NCBI GenBank assembly: GCA_023014485.1
Contig: JAJOZX010001077.1
Span: forward strand, 372,001-436,000
Source: Bathynomus jamesi
Taxonomy: Eukaryota > Arthropoda > Malacostraca > Isopoda > Cirolanidae
Direction: 5' to 3'
DNA: 64,000 nt
Part shown: positions 11,300-23,071 of the stretch, in pieces
Layout: every line of letters begins with the position of its first letter
Position numbering within the stretch: the first letter of the stretch is position 1
Notes under the pieces: generated by a model
What the model was told of the DNA's origin: nothing
What the model saw: the letters and a program-made list of their open reading frames with translations, nothing else
Databases searched by the model: none
Program-made: the position numbers and the translations under genes

Positions 11300-11815
11300 A
11301 ACATCATTATTAATGGAGATATGAACAATTTTTGGATTGATTAAAATCAATTGAAATTGTATGGTGATAATTATTCATTTTACCCCTGCGGGTCAATTCT
11401 GATATGAGAAAAGGTTTTTCTGGTATGTTTTATTCAAATCTGACCTTCATTTTTTTACAAATGAATTATTGAATGCCTGGTTAGGTCAACTGTATGGTAT
11501 GCCCTTGACAATTGATTAGGTTATCATGATATTTTCATTAGTTTTAATAAAAATATCATGACTTAACCCAATTAATAAAAATATCATAACCTAACCAATT
11601 GTCAAGGGTGTACAATTGACCTAACTTGGCATTCAACAATTCATTTGCATATGAAGGTCAGATTTGAATAAAACACCAAAATATACCAGAAAAGCCTATT
11701 CTCATATCAAAATTGACCTACAGGGGTAAAACAAATAATTACCACCATACAATTTCAATCTATTTTAATCTATCCAAAAATTGCTTATACCTCCGTTAAT
11801 ATCAATTTGCACAAG
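11300..11815. repeat. Fold-back repeat, arms about 200 bp
   Basis: The left arm (about 11310-11480) is the imperfect reverse complement of the right arm (about 11630-11800). Shared tracts include ATCTGACCTTCAT, TTTACCCCTG and AATTGAAATTGTATGGTG. The centre holds the ATGATATTTTCATTAG module near 11530. The sequence beyond the right arm (11810-11920) also matches, inverted, the block at 1290-1395 next to the CR1 and LINE fragments. Confidence 0.75.
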
Positions 11816-12010
11816 AAATACCACAGAAGAAAATAGATTCAGATTTAAATTCTACATAAGAAAAAACTATTGTCATCCCAAAGTCCAGGTCATATGCTAA
11901 AAAAATATTAACCAATAGTTATACATTAATTAGTTAAGCTGGGTTATTAGTGAAGTTTCATAAACAGAGACCTTAGATTGTTATTTTCATGCAGATCAAA
12001 ACATTTTCTA

Positions 12011-12047
<37 letters not shown>

Positions 12048-12361
12048 TTAGGTTAGGTTTTTGTTAATATCCAAAATACATTTTTCGGTAATTTTTTACT
12101 ATCAGTCCAGCCTCTGGAAACTGAAAATAAAGTTTACTATAAGACTCTCTACATTTTTTTAAACAACTTTTATTAAGTACAATATGAAGGCAAATGCCGA
12201 TTAAAGCTATAAAATCAATGTTAAGAAATTATATTTTTGAGTGATAAAATCGCGGATCATGTTTTTGGGATTGATAAAATGACTGATCCCACAAAGGTTA
12301 GGAAGGTACCGCTAACAAAATTAGGGGGTTTGACCTGAACTCATAAGATTTTAGTGTCACA
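11816..12361. other. Non-coding repeat-derived stretch
   Basis: Contains an inverted copy of the sequence at 1290-1395 (to about 11920), a poly-A run at about 12017-12044 followed by GGTTAGGTTAGG, and otherwise AT-rich sequence without a supported gene. Confidence 0.5.
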
Positions 12362-12691
12362 ATGGCGTCGGTTTGCGATGGTTGTAATTATTCAGTGTGT
12401 TTAACTTCATGCAAATTTTTTGATGATGAAGAGGCTGCATTTAATTTTTATGTAGAACACTGTGTATTGCTAAAAGAATTTATTTGCCCTAAGAAAAACA
12501 AGGAAGGTATTGTTTGTGGTAATAAGTGTGTGTTTGATAAAAACAGAAAAGCATTTTATTGGATATCTAGCAAGATACATATTCTGCTTGAAATATCAAG
12601 AACCCAAACAAAGGCTACACGCTTTTCATGTTGCAGCGGCTCAGCTCTACAAACCACATTAAAAAAGAAATATATATATATATATAGGTAA
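12362..12691 (+). pseudogene. Short cysteine-rich ORF, possibly zinc-ribbon transposase remnant
   Basis: Starts MASVCDGCNYSVC and carries FICPKKNKEGIVCGNKCVFD followed by KAFYW. The pattern (Cys pairs, then an aromatic-rich strand) resembles the N-terminal zinc ribbon of ISXO2/Merlin-type transposases, as does the fragment at 19737. The ORF then loses sense and ends in a TA microsatellite (12669-12687). No catalytic domain follows. A small unrelated Cys-rich protein remains possible. Confidence 0.35.
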
Positions 12692-12814
12692 GAGTAGTAC
12701 CTAAAATTAGGTTAGGTTAGTATAGTTTTACGGTATATATAATATATACAGTGTTCGTTTTACTACATATATATAAATGTGTATATATATACCTTTTAGG
12801 TCACTCATATTGGC

Positions 12815-13060
12815 TGTTTCTACAATTTCCATAATTTATATATCAATGGATTTGTTTTTACATCGTGAATGCGCCCTAGATAGTCTCTACTGAAGGAATT
12901 ACCCGCATTTTAGGGTATTTTTTCCACTTATACCCCAAAACAAACTTCGTGTCCTAACTTAGTTTTGGGCCAGTTCTCTCACTTGAGACTATCCAAATCG
13001 CATTCCTGGTGTAATAACGAATCCATTGATCTATAAATTATAGGAATTGAAGAGACCAGT
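12815..13060. repeat. Fold-back repeat, arms about 65 bp
   Basis: Left arm near 12825-12890 (ATAATTTATATATCAATGG, then GATAGTCTC) pairs with the right arm near 12985-13050 (GAGACTATCC, then CCATTGATCTATAAATTAT). The interior is about 100 bp and non-coding. The form is MITE-like. Target duplications were not resolved. Confidence 0.75.
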
Positions 13061-14223
13061 GATAGTAAAAAATTACCCATTTTTCTAATGTATTTTGGTG
13101 TATTTGGTTCATATATGGCCTTCATTTCTGGCGAAAATAAACCAAAATATAGGAAAACTTTAATGTTTCATAACTTTGTTTCAGTTCATTTGCGCAAAAT
13201 ATGAAGGTCATATTTGAACAGAACACACCAAAATACAATAGAAAAATATATTTTGGATATTAATTTCAGTGTTGGTGAAACATTCAATAAATACCATTAG
13301 CTGAATTAAGTGGTTTTGCAGGATTCTATTATTATTAGTTCATGACTTGGATAACCTCAATAAGCCCAGTAGCTTCATGTTTTCCAAATGAAATGTAATG
13401 TAGTCAGTTAGGGTACTTAAATAGGTAAATTTTTACACATACACATTACAGGCTTTGTAAATCAAAACTTAATATCTAACCCAACCTAACCTAACAGATC
13501 AGGAATATTACCAAAATCTTACCTTAATCAAAATCGGAAAAAATGTAATGTACTTTTATAAAAAAAATACCCTTAAATATACATAAAATATGGTGAGAAC
13601 GTCTGCAATCAAAACAACTCAAAAGCCTACCCAAGTCGTCCAACTGTGGTTGGAGCTTCATTTATTAAGCTGGCAACATGATGGCCTGCAATACAATCAC
13701 AGTAATAGTGAAACAAGATGCTTAGGCCTATATGCAAAATTACCTATTGCACGCTAAAATCTGAAACTTACCCAGTGGCACTTCTGATTTCGAAAGCGTT
13801 ATATTCATAATCATTGTATCAGAACTTTATACAAATCGTCATATGCTATAATTATATCTTATGAAAGCGGATGTTACAAACCTAGTAGTAGCCTAGGCTA
13901 GGCTAAAACATAATTTAGTACTTAGGCCTATCACGTTTTCCAGCAAAGCGAGCCTACCAGGCGAAGGGCTACGATATTATTATATGCTGCAAAGCAAGAC
14001 AAATAAATAAAAGCAATACACCAAATACATGTAATTATCAGACTTTATATCGCAAAAAAATTAAAGGGTAGATATCTATAAACAATCTTTATTAACACAC
14101 TTTCACTGCTGTGCCGGCATACAGGGCTGCCAAATTTTTCCAACCAGAACCTATTTCCTATGAAAAAGTAGCGCCGAATAGTGAGAAGTAGCCCAATACA
14201 CATATCAGTATATTTACATTACA
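13061..14223. other. Gene-free stretch
   Basis: No coding or RNA gene is supported. It contains short inverted fragments (ATGAAGGTCATATTTGAACAG near 13200 against GGCCTTCATTTCTGG near 13120) and a CCTAACCTAACCTAAC tract near 13480. The rest is unique-looking AT-rich DNA. Confidence 0.5.
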
Positions 14224-14420
14224 TTGCAGTCAATGTCTGAGAGCGGTGGACGGAGAGAGCTGCAGGGAGATCATGATGAGGTTGACAGTGTGAGACTTGG
14301 GAAATTTTTATTTAATGCATATGACATGGAAGAGAAGCAAAAACTGCTGTATGCAATGTGGAGGAAGCGAGAAAGGAAACTGAAAGAGCTCAGTGCAGAC
14401 ACGGTGTAATGTGAGTTAAG
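14224..14420 (+). pseudogene. LINE C-terminal fragment
   Basis: The ORF ends MEEKQKLLYAMWRKRERKLKEL, which parallels the final IMLCKFWRRREKRLRS of the LINE at 11037-11270. The upstream part (GRRELQGDHDEVDSVRLGKF) matches the position of LQQPYVENKNKILGAL there. It is therefore a second, truncated copy of the same or a related family. Confidence 0.6.
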
Positions 14421-14639
14421 GAGATGCCATTGCAAAGGGAGTACCTCCGAAAGTTCATCATCATTACATTACGTTTTAGAAAACATGAAGCCACTCAGGC
14501 CTATCAGGGTTATCCAAGTCATGAGCTATGTTTTATAATAAAGTTGTGCAAAATGTCAACCTCAAGTCACCTAATTAACATACAACTATTTACAGAGTTA
14601 CCAAAGTAGCTAAGAATATACACCATCTACAATCTATAA

Positions 14640-14995
14640 ACTGTCTCTTTTATTCATGAAAGCGTCCAAATTTGTCTTAAAACTAACTAATGAGCCACTA
14701 TTTACCACATCATATGGCACGTCATTCCGAAAATCTACTACTCAATGAATTAAAAAATATTTTTGTGGATCCAGTCTACAAGTTTGTTTTCTAATTTTCC
14801 TATTATGCCCTCTAGTTTTTCCATCAACCTCTAATAAGAAAAAGTTATTTACATCTAAATTGTCCACTTGAAAACATTTTGACATCTGTATTATATCTCA
14901 TATTTCATGGATAGACATTTATCTATAAATTGACTCTCAGCTCCCTCCTAAGTGAACTATACAAATTACAAAGTTCATTATTCAACACTATAAAG
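14640..14995 (-). mobile_element. CR1-like LINE 3' fragment
   Basis: The reverse complement matches the downstream part of the 227-1260 LINE. The shared block around TTTACCACATCATATGGCA and AAATCTACTACTC is about 80% identical by eye, followed by the region encoding the residues before the stop. Both reading frames are broken. Confidence 0.75.
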
Positions 14996-16130
14996 TATGA
15001 AGTCGGGTCGGGTGGACACGCGTTTTGAATGGCTATTAATATCGGACTGGAGACAGGATTTGTTATAGTAAAAATAAACAATATAACCATATATGTACAG
15101 TATAACCTGTAGGGTTTGATATAACTCCTTACTTTCTGAGGGATAAAAAGTTGTGCAGAGTATGGTAGTTGTAAGTTGTAGAGTATCGTATATTCATTTT
15201 GGTACGACAGTTCATGAATGAAATGAGACTTGGTAAATTATATTAGAGTACAGTAAATTTTTGTATGAACATTTATGAATGAAATGTACTTTTAGGATTA
15301 AGATTTGGTATTCATATTAGAGAGATTTATAAGTAGCCCAATTTGTAACTCTTTGTCGAATCTGGTAGCCCTGGCAGGTCTTGGGGAAATGACAAACAAT
15401 AATGGCATATTGTTGTAAAAAAATGGAATGCTGCGCCAATTGGTTGGAATGTGAAAGACGGAAATGTTTAACGATGGTGAAATATTTTAACCTATGGTTG
15501 ATTAGCTTCCTTGAAATTGACATTTTGTACAATTTTATAAAATATAGCTCATGACTTGGGTAACTTCGATAGGCCCAAGTGGCTTCATGTTTTCCAAATG
15601 AAATGTTATGTAGGATAATGTAAGTGATTAAATACTGACGCAGTATTTCATCATTCTCTTTTTCCCATTGTTTTCATATGATGTAAATAAGCTTAGGAGC
15701 TGGGCGTATAATTATGGCTTATCATAGACTGTAATTGTATCCTATTTTACGTACCGTACGAGGCTAGGCCTGAGCTATAGCCTAGATTTTAATATATAGG
15801 TTTATCAAAGTTATAGTTATATGATTGGCTAATTGGCTATAGCTCTTAAAATTATATTTCAGCCAGGCCAAAATTTTCGACGCGCGATCGCACGAAGATT
15901 TTTATCATAACACTACAGGCCCTAACTAAAATTACTTGTGCTATGCCCAACGCGTCAGGAGCCTTACTATAATTAGGCCTCGTGAGAGATTGAAACCTGT
16001 GTAGAGCCTATAATAGGTCAGGATTTGGTAAATATTTGTTTTAGCAGACATCAGTATTTTTCAACAAAAACATTTTCTGGTCTATTTTTAGTCATTTTGC
16101 TTTAATCTGGCCGATATCCTATTTTGGCAT
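14996..16130. other. Gene-free stretch
   Basis: No ORF with recognisable content. A short repeat is shared with 13330-13400 (CATGACTTGG.TAAC, then AGGCCCA and GGCTTCATGTTTTCCAAATG, at 15550-15600), and a related piece lies near 14480. The function is unknown and it is probably transposon-derived. Confidence 0.45.
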
Positions 16131-17165
16131 CCCAAATTATTCAACCAACCAGTTAGGTCAACTGTACGCCCCTGATGATTGGTTAAGTCATTATATTTTT
16201 GTTAAAACTAACGAAAATATCATGACTTAACCTACAGTAACCAATTGTCAAGGATATACAGTTCAAGGGTGTATAGCTGGCATTCAATTGACCTAACCTG
16301 GCATTCACTTGACTGGGGGCAACTCTCATGTAGATAGATCACAGCACTGCATTATCACATGCTCACACTATAACAATAATAATCAGACTAAACTAGGTCC
16401 AAGCAGGCAACAAATAAGTATTAACAAGATGATGATGTGAATAGGAACAAATTTACATTTTGAATTTGACTATGGATTATACTGCCCAATACCAATTTTG
16501 CTGATTTAATTCTAACACCTGTTTTTAGGTAACTTTGGTGTGCTGATTTAAAAAATTACCTTAGTTTTTGCCTATCACGTCAGGTTTTTGAGCAATCAAA
16601 TACGGAGATATTGCATTTTGGCAGGGTTATGCCCAATTTTTTTCTTTTCAAAAAATAAATTTTTACATACTCAGAATCAGCATGGAAAAGTAAACAATTG
16701 TGCAGGGAGTGAACTTTAATATACAATGGTAATATTGACACACAAAGTGATTAAAAGTATTTAAATAAGCAAAAAATGAATCCATGATCATGACATCACG
16801 CTCACACCTGGGGAAATCACAGATACCCAAGATTTTAATATGTTGTACATGACCTTTAGATTTAATGCACAGATTTGCGTATTCTACAGATAAAATTAAA
16901 ACAGCTGTTAACAGGTCTCAAAAATCATCAATTTTGATAAGTGCCCTTCATGGATCACCCAAAATAGGCATATTGCATTGCACATTGCACAAAAACCTGA
17001 TGTGATAGACAAAATCTAAGGTGATTTTTGAAATCAGCACATCAATATTATCCAGAAACAGGTCTTAGAATTAAATCACCAGCAAAAAATGTTTTTTTTG
17101 TTGGGCAGTGTTATATACCAGCACAGCATAAGAAATAATTTAACTATGGATTCTATACTTATGCC
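16130..17165 (-). mobile_element. Family A inverted-repeat element, copy 2 (rearranged)
   Basis: The right end (17135-17165) is AATTTAACTATGGATTCTAT followed by ACTTATGCC, the same end as the 9883-11036 element in opposite orientation. At 16440-16480 the subterminal GGAACAAATTTACATTTTGA homology appears, interrupted by a second element at 16482-17108. The left part (16140-16315) carries the TTAGGTCAACTGTACGCC module and its palindrome. The left boundary is uncertain. Confidence 0.6.
16482..17108. mobile_element. MITE with CTGCCCAA ends, nested in family A
   Basis: Left CTGCCCAATACCAATTTTGC and right TTGGGCAG are inverted. The homology extends through TTTAATTCTAA.ACCTGTTT and TTGCCTATCACGTCAGGTTTTT to its complement near 16990-17010. 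It splits the subterminal region of the surrounding element. The local flanks suggest a short TTATA duplication. No coding capacity. Confidence 0.75.
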
Positions 17166-17234
17166 AATTTTTCTTATTGTGTAAGACAATTGAGAAAAAA
17201 AAGGGTAAATTTATAGTATTATACCCGTCTCTCT

Positions 17235-17445
17235 TTGGAGGTGAAATTTATGTTTTTCCTATAGTTTTTGATGTGCTTTGAACGAATCTGACCTTCAAAA
17301 CTGTTGGAAATGACTCGTTTTTGAGATACCCCCCCCTCCCCCCAGCTGGCAATCGAAAATGAGTCATTTCCAATAGTTTTGAAAGTCAGATTCGTTTAAA
17401 ACATCAAAAACTATAGGAAAAACATAAATTTTACCTTCAAAATTG
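17235..17445. repeat. Inverted repeat, arms about 90 bp
   Basis: Arms 17245-17335 and 17357-17445 pair almost completely (GAAATGACTCGTTTT with GAAAATGAGTCATTTC, and AAACTATAGG with its complement). A C-rich loop (17330-17343) separates them. Confidence 0.85.
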
Positions 17446-17447
17446 AC

Positions 17448-17492
17448 CTGACCTAACCTATCCTAACCTAACCTAACCTATCCTAACCTAAA
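17448..17492. repeat. Interstitial telomere-like (CCTAA)n tract
   Basis: Degenerate CCTAAC/CCTAT repeats, the complement of the arthropod telomere unit TTAGG. The tract abuts the fold-back repeat. Similar short tracts lie near 13480, 12046 and 34450. Confidence 0.8.
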
Positions 17493-17959
17493 TCACTTAG
17501 TCTTGTAGGCAGCCCAGGAATCACTATAAATCACAGAGCCAAGCCTAATGTACTTCTGAATGAGTAGAATGAGTATTCCATTCCGGTACGAAAGTAATTC
17601 AAATTTGAAATGGATGGAGCGCAGTGATTGGGCAGACATGTAACGAACACACAAACGAACATAGAAATGAACGTATGAACACACACTAGATACACACCAA
17701 AAAAATGTTTATTTCTCAAAAACGAAGCATTTGCGACGGAAATGCTACAGAAGGAAAGTGTCAGAATTAAAAAATTTACTTAATGAACATATAATAATTG
17801 CTGGACGTTAGACGGGTGTAATACTATAACAATACCAAAAAAAGTGGGAAGTGTTGTTTGAGAGTTTTGCAGATTTTGAAGGCTGTATTATAGGCTAAGT
17901 GGTCCAAGGTAAAAAGTTTAGTAGAAATTTGGGTAATTATTTGTTTTTACTCCCAGTCT

Positions 17960-18155
17960 GTTTTTATGATGAGAACAAACTTTTCTGGTCAATTTTGAGG
18001 TGTTTTGCACAAATCTGCCATCCGTTTCCTGCGGAAATATGTAGTTTTCAAGATGATGATATCTTGAAAACTATGCATTTGCATAGGAAACGGATGGCAG
18101 TTTCGTACAAAACACCTCAAAATTAACCAGAAAAGTTTGTTCTCATCATTTTCAC
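17960..18155. repeat. Near-perfect hairpin, arms about 90 bp
   Basis: The left arm starts ATGATGAGAACAAACTTTTC and the right arm ends GAAAAGTTTGTTCTCATCAT. They pair throughout, with centre GATGATATC near 18053-18061. The arms carry GTTTCCT.CGGAAA-like tracts. MITE-like, no coding capacity. Confidence 0.9.
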
Positions 18156-18237
18156 TTAAACTAATGAAAATATCGCGACAACCTAACCAATCATCAAGGG
18201 TGTACAGTTGACAGCCTGGCATTCAATTAACCTAACC

Positions 18238-18740
18238 AGGCCTTCAGTTGACCTAACTGGGCCTTCAGTGCCTTCAGTTGACCTAGCTGGGCCTTCAGTT
18301 GACCTAGCTGGGCCTTCAGTTGACATAGCTGGGCCTTCAGTTGACATAGCTGGGCCTTCAGTTGACGTAGCTGGGCCTTCAGTTGACGTAGCTGGGCCTT
18401 CAGTTGACGTAGCTGGGCCTTCAGTTGACCTAACTGCGCCTTCAGTTGACCTAACTGCGCCTTCAGTTGACCTAACTGCGCCTTCAGTTGACCTAACTGC
18501 GCCTTCAGTTGACCTAACTGCGCCTTCAGTTGACCTAACTGCGCCTTCAGTTGACCTAACTGCGCCTTCAGTTGACCTAACTGCGCCTTCAGTTGACCTA
18601 ACTGCGCCTTCAGTTGACCTAACTGCGCCTTCAGTTGACCTAACTGCGCCTTCAGTTGACCTAACTGCGCCTTCAGTTGACCTAACTGCGCCTTCAGTTG
18701 ACCTAACTGCGCCTTCAGTTGACCTAACCGGGTATTCAAT
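18238..18740. repeat. 21-bp minisatellite, about 23 copies
   Basis: The main unit is TTCAGTTGACCTAACTGCGC plus C. The first third has variants (GGGCC, GACATAGCTG, GACGTAGCTG) and the last 14 or so units are nearly identical. Because 21 is divisible by three, both strands stay open (VDLTAPS on plus, QLGQLKA on minus). That openness is a product of the period, not evidence of a gene. The array grows out of the dispersed TTAGG module at 18150-18240. Confidence 0.95.
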
Positions 18741-18759
18741 TAACCTAACAGGTTAATAT

Positions 18760-19155
18760 TGGTTATTTCACCTAAATATCTTCTGATCTTTTTGTATTAG
18801 GCACTCACTGTCACATTTTGGGCAAGTTAAGGATGAGAGAATAATGCTGTAATTGATAAAAACATCCAATCCTTTGTCTTCATCTAGGGCACATGACGAA
18901 TCAAGTTCTCAAAGTCAAAATCACACAAATGGCACGCCATAATTCTATCACAAACACCACTAAACTGAATCCAGTTAGAAAAAAAAAATAGCCAGAACAA
19001 AACCCAACTAACTAATTAAGTTGCAGAGTAGCGAAAAAATAGACCAATCAGGAAAAATATTTTATGAAAAAAAGTATATTATAGCCAAAACAGGAAATAT
19101 ATTTTATTGTGCAAACCTATATCTCCGTTATTATTAAGTTCCTGAACAAAAAAAA
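18760..19155. other. Gene-free stretch
   Basis: No supported gene or repeat structure. AT-rich sequence between the minisatellite and the MITE at 19156. Confidence 0.5.
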
Positions 19156-19371
19156 GGTTCTTTTGCATTATCCTCCCAACACTAATTTTTTTATATAATG
19201 TTGGTTTGGTTTTGGTTATGGTACTTTATTTTCCTTCCATTATAAAAAAAATTAGTGTTGGGATTAGGTTTGGTTTGGTTAAAAACAGCCCGCCGCAGTG
19301 TTTTGCTAACATACTTTATTTTTCTTCCATTAAAAAAAAAATTAGTGTTGGGAGGATAATGCAAAAGTACC
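19156..19371. mobile_element. MITE-1, copy 1
   Basis: 216 bp with inverted ends GGTTCTTTTGCATTATCCTC and GAGGATAATGCAAAAGTACC. Interior AAAAATTAGTGTTGGGATTA and a GCCCGCCGCAGTG core are shared with copy 2 at 23072-23262. It is inserted in an A-run, so the duplication is ambiguous here. Confidence 0.88.
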
Positions 19372-19559
19372 CAAAAAAATACCATCATTGTAAAGCATTT
19401 GAACTGCTTTACAGATATATCTGACTAAAAATATTAAGTTTGAATGGGCGTTAAAACGAATATTATCTGAAATTTGCTATACCACAGAGGTGCTGCATCA
19501 TCCTTTCTAGCTAAAATATTAACTTTCAAGCCAGTATGAAAAGTTTGACAAAGTGAGGA

Positions 19560-20157
19560 GTCTTTTCCATTTTGGGGCTAGTAGCGAATTTTAATGAAAA
19601 TTGGTATACTAATGTAGTTTTGGTCACTGATTTCAAAAATAACTTTCCTTTTTTAGAGAAATTAAAAACAAACATGTTAGAGCACTTTAAATAATTAATG
19701 TGTGTTTTAACTAGCTTAAACTAGTTACAGAGGATTGTGTTAAATTTAGCCAGTCACAAACTGCTACTGTTTATGAAAAAGTGCTCTAAGTGTGGCAAAG
19801 TGTGTTCCTTTGATAAAAACACCCAGTTCTTTCATTGCCAGAAGCATCGGTCAAACGGTAAAAAGTGCAACTTTATGAAGAATACATTGTTTGAAGGATC
19901 CCGGCAGATCTGTAAAAGTAGCAAAAAAATCAAGAATTAATGCCTGGTTAGGTCAACTGTATGCCCTTGATGATTGGTTAGGTTAAGTCATGATATTTTC
20001 ATTAAAAACACATTAATTATTTAAAATGCTCTAACATGTATGTTTTTCATTTCTCAAAAAAAAAGTTATTTTTGAAATCAGTGACCAAAACTACATTAAT
20101 ATACTGATTTTCATTAAAATTTGCTGCTAGCCCCCAAATGGAAAAGTTCCGAAGTGA
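19560..20157. mobile_element. Inverted-repeat element with zinc-ribbon remnant
   Basis: Arms of about 150 bp (19565-19712 and about 20010-20150) pair: CTTTTCCATTTTGGGGCTAG with its complement near 20130, and CATGTTAGAGCA with TGCTCTAACATG. The interior includes a cysteine-rich ORF remnant at 19737-19940 and a copy of the TTAGGTCAACTGTATGCCC module at 19948-19966. Confidence 0.7.
19737..19940 (+). pseudogene. ISXO2/Merlin-like zinc-ribbon fragment
   Basis: KCSKCGKVCSFDKNTQFFHC, with a further downstream Cys, is the layout of the N-terminal zinc ribbon of ISXO2-type (Merlin) DDE transposases. The catalytic domain is missing and a TTAGG-rich module follows directly. It lies between the two arms of a fold-back element, which suggests a non-autonomous derivative. 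Confidence is limited by the short length. Confidence 0.45.
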
Positions 20158-20744
20158 TATACAGTACTGTGCAAAAGTCAGAGACCACTGTTGATTTGAT
20201 AACTATTAGATAATCTGTTGTATGGAAATTGGTTTTGATACTAAAATACATATTAACTAGAACCTCTGGTTCATATTAATGTATAACTAAGTTATTACTT
20301 AAGTGTATAAAGTTGTATAAGCTGGATGACCCTCTAGTCTGCATGAATTGGACTTGAGGGTTGATTCATTATATTACTTATAACTAGAGTTAGGATTGAT
20401 AGGCACTAAAAAATCAATAATAGGTAGGCAAAAAGGCACTAAAGAAGCCCTAAAAAAGTCGCTTAAATAGGCACTAAAAGCTAAAAAAGGCACTTAATAG
20501 GCATTTCTATTTTCCCACTTTTCTCTTATTATTGTTGACTTACAGTAAACCCATTTGCAGTTCTGATGAATATCAGGATTTTTATTGTAAAAAATAAACT
20601 AAACATCTCAAAAACCATCAAACATTTTATTTGCATCAAAGTAAAATCCAAACATTTAAACTATCTTCTTACAAAAACTCAACTAAACTATAAATTGAAA
20701 TGGCAATTGATGATTAAAAATTTTTCAAGGTTCTGTGGCGTAAA

Positions 20745-23068
20745 TTAACATCGCCTGTCACTCAACACATTTTTATATTGAGAAAATGACCTTTCGACAT
20801 CGCAAGACGTAATTGGTACGAACTTCAAAGATGCTAATTCGCTTAGCTCAAAGTCCAGAACCCCCTGACACTCTCCTTTGAACACCGTTGAAACGTTCAC
20901 TATGGTTTGCCAACCAGGATTGCGTCTGAGAACATTTTCAAATTTTGCTACCACTTCTTTCCTTATGTTACCAGGAACCTGGCTCAGCTCCTTCCTTAAA
21001 TTTTGAACTATTTCCACTGCTTCAACAAATGGCAGGCCTCTCTCCTCCAGCTTGGTTATGGTCCCTGGCACCCATCCAAAATTGGCCATGATGTAGGCCA
21101 GGTCTCCTCGAAGGGTTAGACACGATAAGGCCTCCTTCGCTTCTCCTATCACGACTGCCTCATGCTCGTCTAAGTTTTCAATGACCTGCAACAAAAAACA
21201 GAATTAAGATGAAATTTGTTTTGCTGCTTTTGAAATGGCTGTAGAAGAATGTACTAATTAAACTGAATATGTTTCGTATCTTGGCAATTTCGCTGATATT
21301 TTCAGCATAATACATGGCAGCTTGAAGCCAGGAACCCCATCGAGTCAAAACTGGCTGAGGTGGCAAGGGTGTTTCTGGAAGAGCTGCCTTGAAAGCAGCA
21401 ATTCGTGAAGGTGCCTTGAGAAAGACCTTCTTCACCGACGATACAAGTGCATTTACGTTCCGAAAATGTCCCCGGATGTTTTCTGCCACCCGATGGAGAG
21501 CATGAGCCAGACAAATCACATGCATCATTTTCGGATAGAAAACCTTCAGATTTTGCGCTGCTTTCAACATATATGCTGCTGCATCCGTGACAAGAAGTAA
21601 AAACTTATCATCATTATTCTCACTTGGCCACAGAACTCCTGCAATTAAAAAATGAATAAATAAGTTTATATGCGCACAAAATTAACAACTTCAAATGTAA
21701 TTGTCTCTCATTTTAAATGCATATGAATAACATTCATCGACACTTACAGAGAGCATCCCGCACAACTCGAGCTACTGTGGCATTATTAGTTGCCTCGAGT
21801 GATCTCGAGAGGATCAGGTGTGGTTTTCTGGGCCAGAGCAGTCGAGCTTACCCACTACCACATTGGCAACTTGACGTCCACAGGTGTCTGTCATCTCGTC
21901 AACTGACACCCAGAAGTTGGCATAATTGACGTCTTGTCTGATCTCTTCAATAACCTAGAAATTTCATGTAGTATTTAAGTTAATAAATACACACAATGTG
22001 CATAACTTGATAAAGAGTGATATCAACAGAACGCTCGTTTAGCTATTCTTTTACATTTGACATAATCAAAATTTAATACAGTGAAATGACAAAAATTAAA
22101 GAAATAAAGTGAAATAAAACTCAAAATTTAAATAAAATAAATTAAAATATAAATTATTTTAAATCAATGTGAAATGAATTTGAACCTGTAAAATGAAAAT
22201 TAAAATGAAGTAAATTAAATCAACATATTTAAACTTACAGATTCCTATTTTGGATGGAGGTAGTTTCTCCTCAAGGTCGATTCATCGGGAATTTTCATTT
22301 TCGTGTACTTTGCTAAAAATTTGTATGCCGCATTTTGCAGCTTGTATGTTTGTCACCACCATTGAAGCACACAAATCAGCATGGAACTGCTGCTGCAACT
22401 TATCCGACTCTGTGGGACTTGGAAAGAAGGGCTGGCATGTTGCAGTTTTCTTCTTAGAGTTCATCAAATGCATAGCAGTATTTTTGTGTTGGTCAAAATG
22501 GCATTTTTTCTCGCATTTTACCTGCAAAGATGACAAGTATTACTGAAAAACAAACTTAATTACTGCGCCATGCATTAAAATAAATCAAATTAACAACAAA
22601 CAAAAAGCTATTATTCTCTCTCCATTATAAGAACCCAACTTAACTAAATAATTTCTTTAGATACCAATCTTTTTTTTTTTTAGAAACTACAGAAAATGAC
22701 AATTTTTAGGGTAACTAAATTATAAAATAAATGCATTAGTCGAACGTCGAAGTTGGTTGTTCGGTTAATTAATATTAAAATAATTTAAAACAATTTGTTT
22801 TTCACCACTCTTTACCAATTTATCTTTAGGATGCTATTAAATTCGGAAAAGCTCACATTATCACTCATTGTTGGAGCGTCAAATTCCCTCGCATGCATTT
22901 GTTTACATCGAGTGGGTTTGTTATTTTGGATAGAGAATAAAAAATGTTGCAACGTACCTCTTTGGAACAAGGTTGGCAGAAAATAACTCTACCATCCGTA
23001 GTAAAGTTTGGGTCCTTCTTGATCCACTGCCTGAACAGAACACTTTTGGCTGTCTTGTCATTAGGCAT
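20745..23068 (-). pseudogene. hAT transposase, multi-exon, probably degraded
   Basis: Exon 1 (23068 downward) reads MPNDKTAKSVLFRQWIKKDP and GRVIFCQPCSKEV, ending at a GTACGT donor. Exon 2 (about 22522-22255) continues the finger with CEKKCHFDQHKNTAMH, so a C2H2/BED-like zinc finger is split by an intron. Later pieces give VSVDEMTDT (about 21900, candidate catalytic Asp), VTDAAAYMLKAAQ (second Asp region), CLAHALHRVAE and TRWGSWL (21570-21178), and the dimerisation motif SCDVERSFSQYKNVLSDRR (end, near 20760). The set is diagnostic of hAT. Some exon joins are not resolved by eye, so the coding state is uncertain. Confidence 0.78.
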
Positions 23069-23071
23069 TTT

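Noticed and set aside
18208..18756. Open reading frames on both strands across the 21-bp repeat (VDLTAPS and QLGQLKA proteins)
   Set aside because: The period is divisible by three, so frames stay open automatically. There is no start context, splice signal or non-repeat coding flank.
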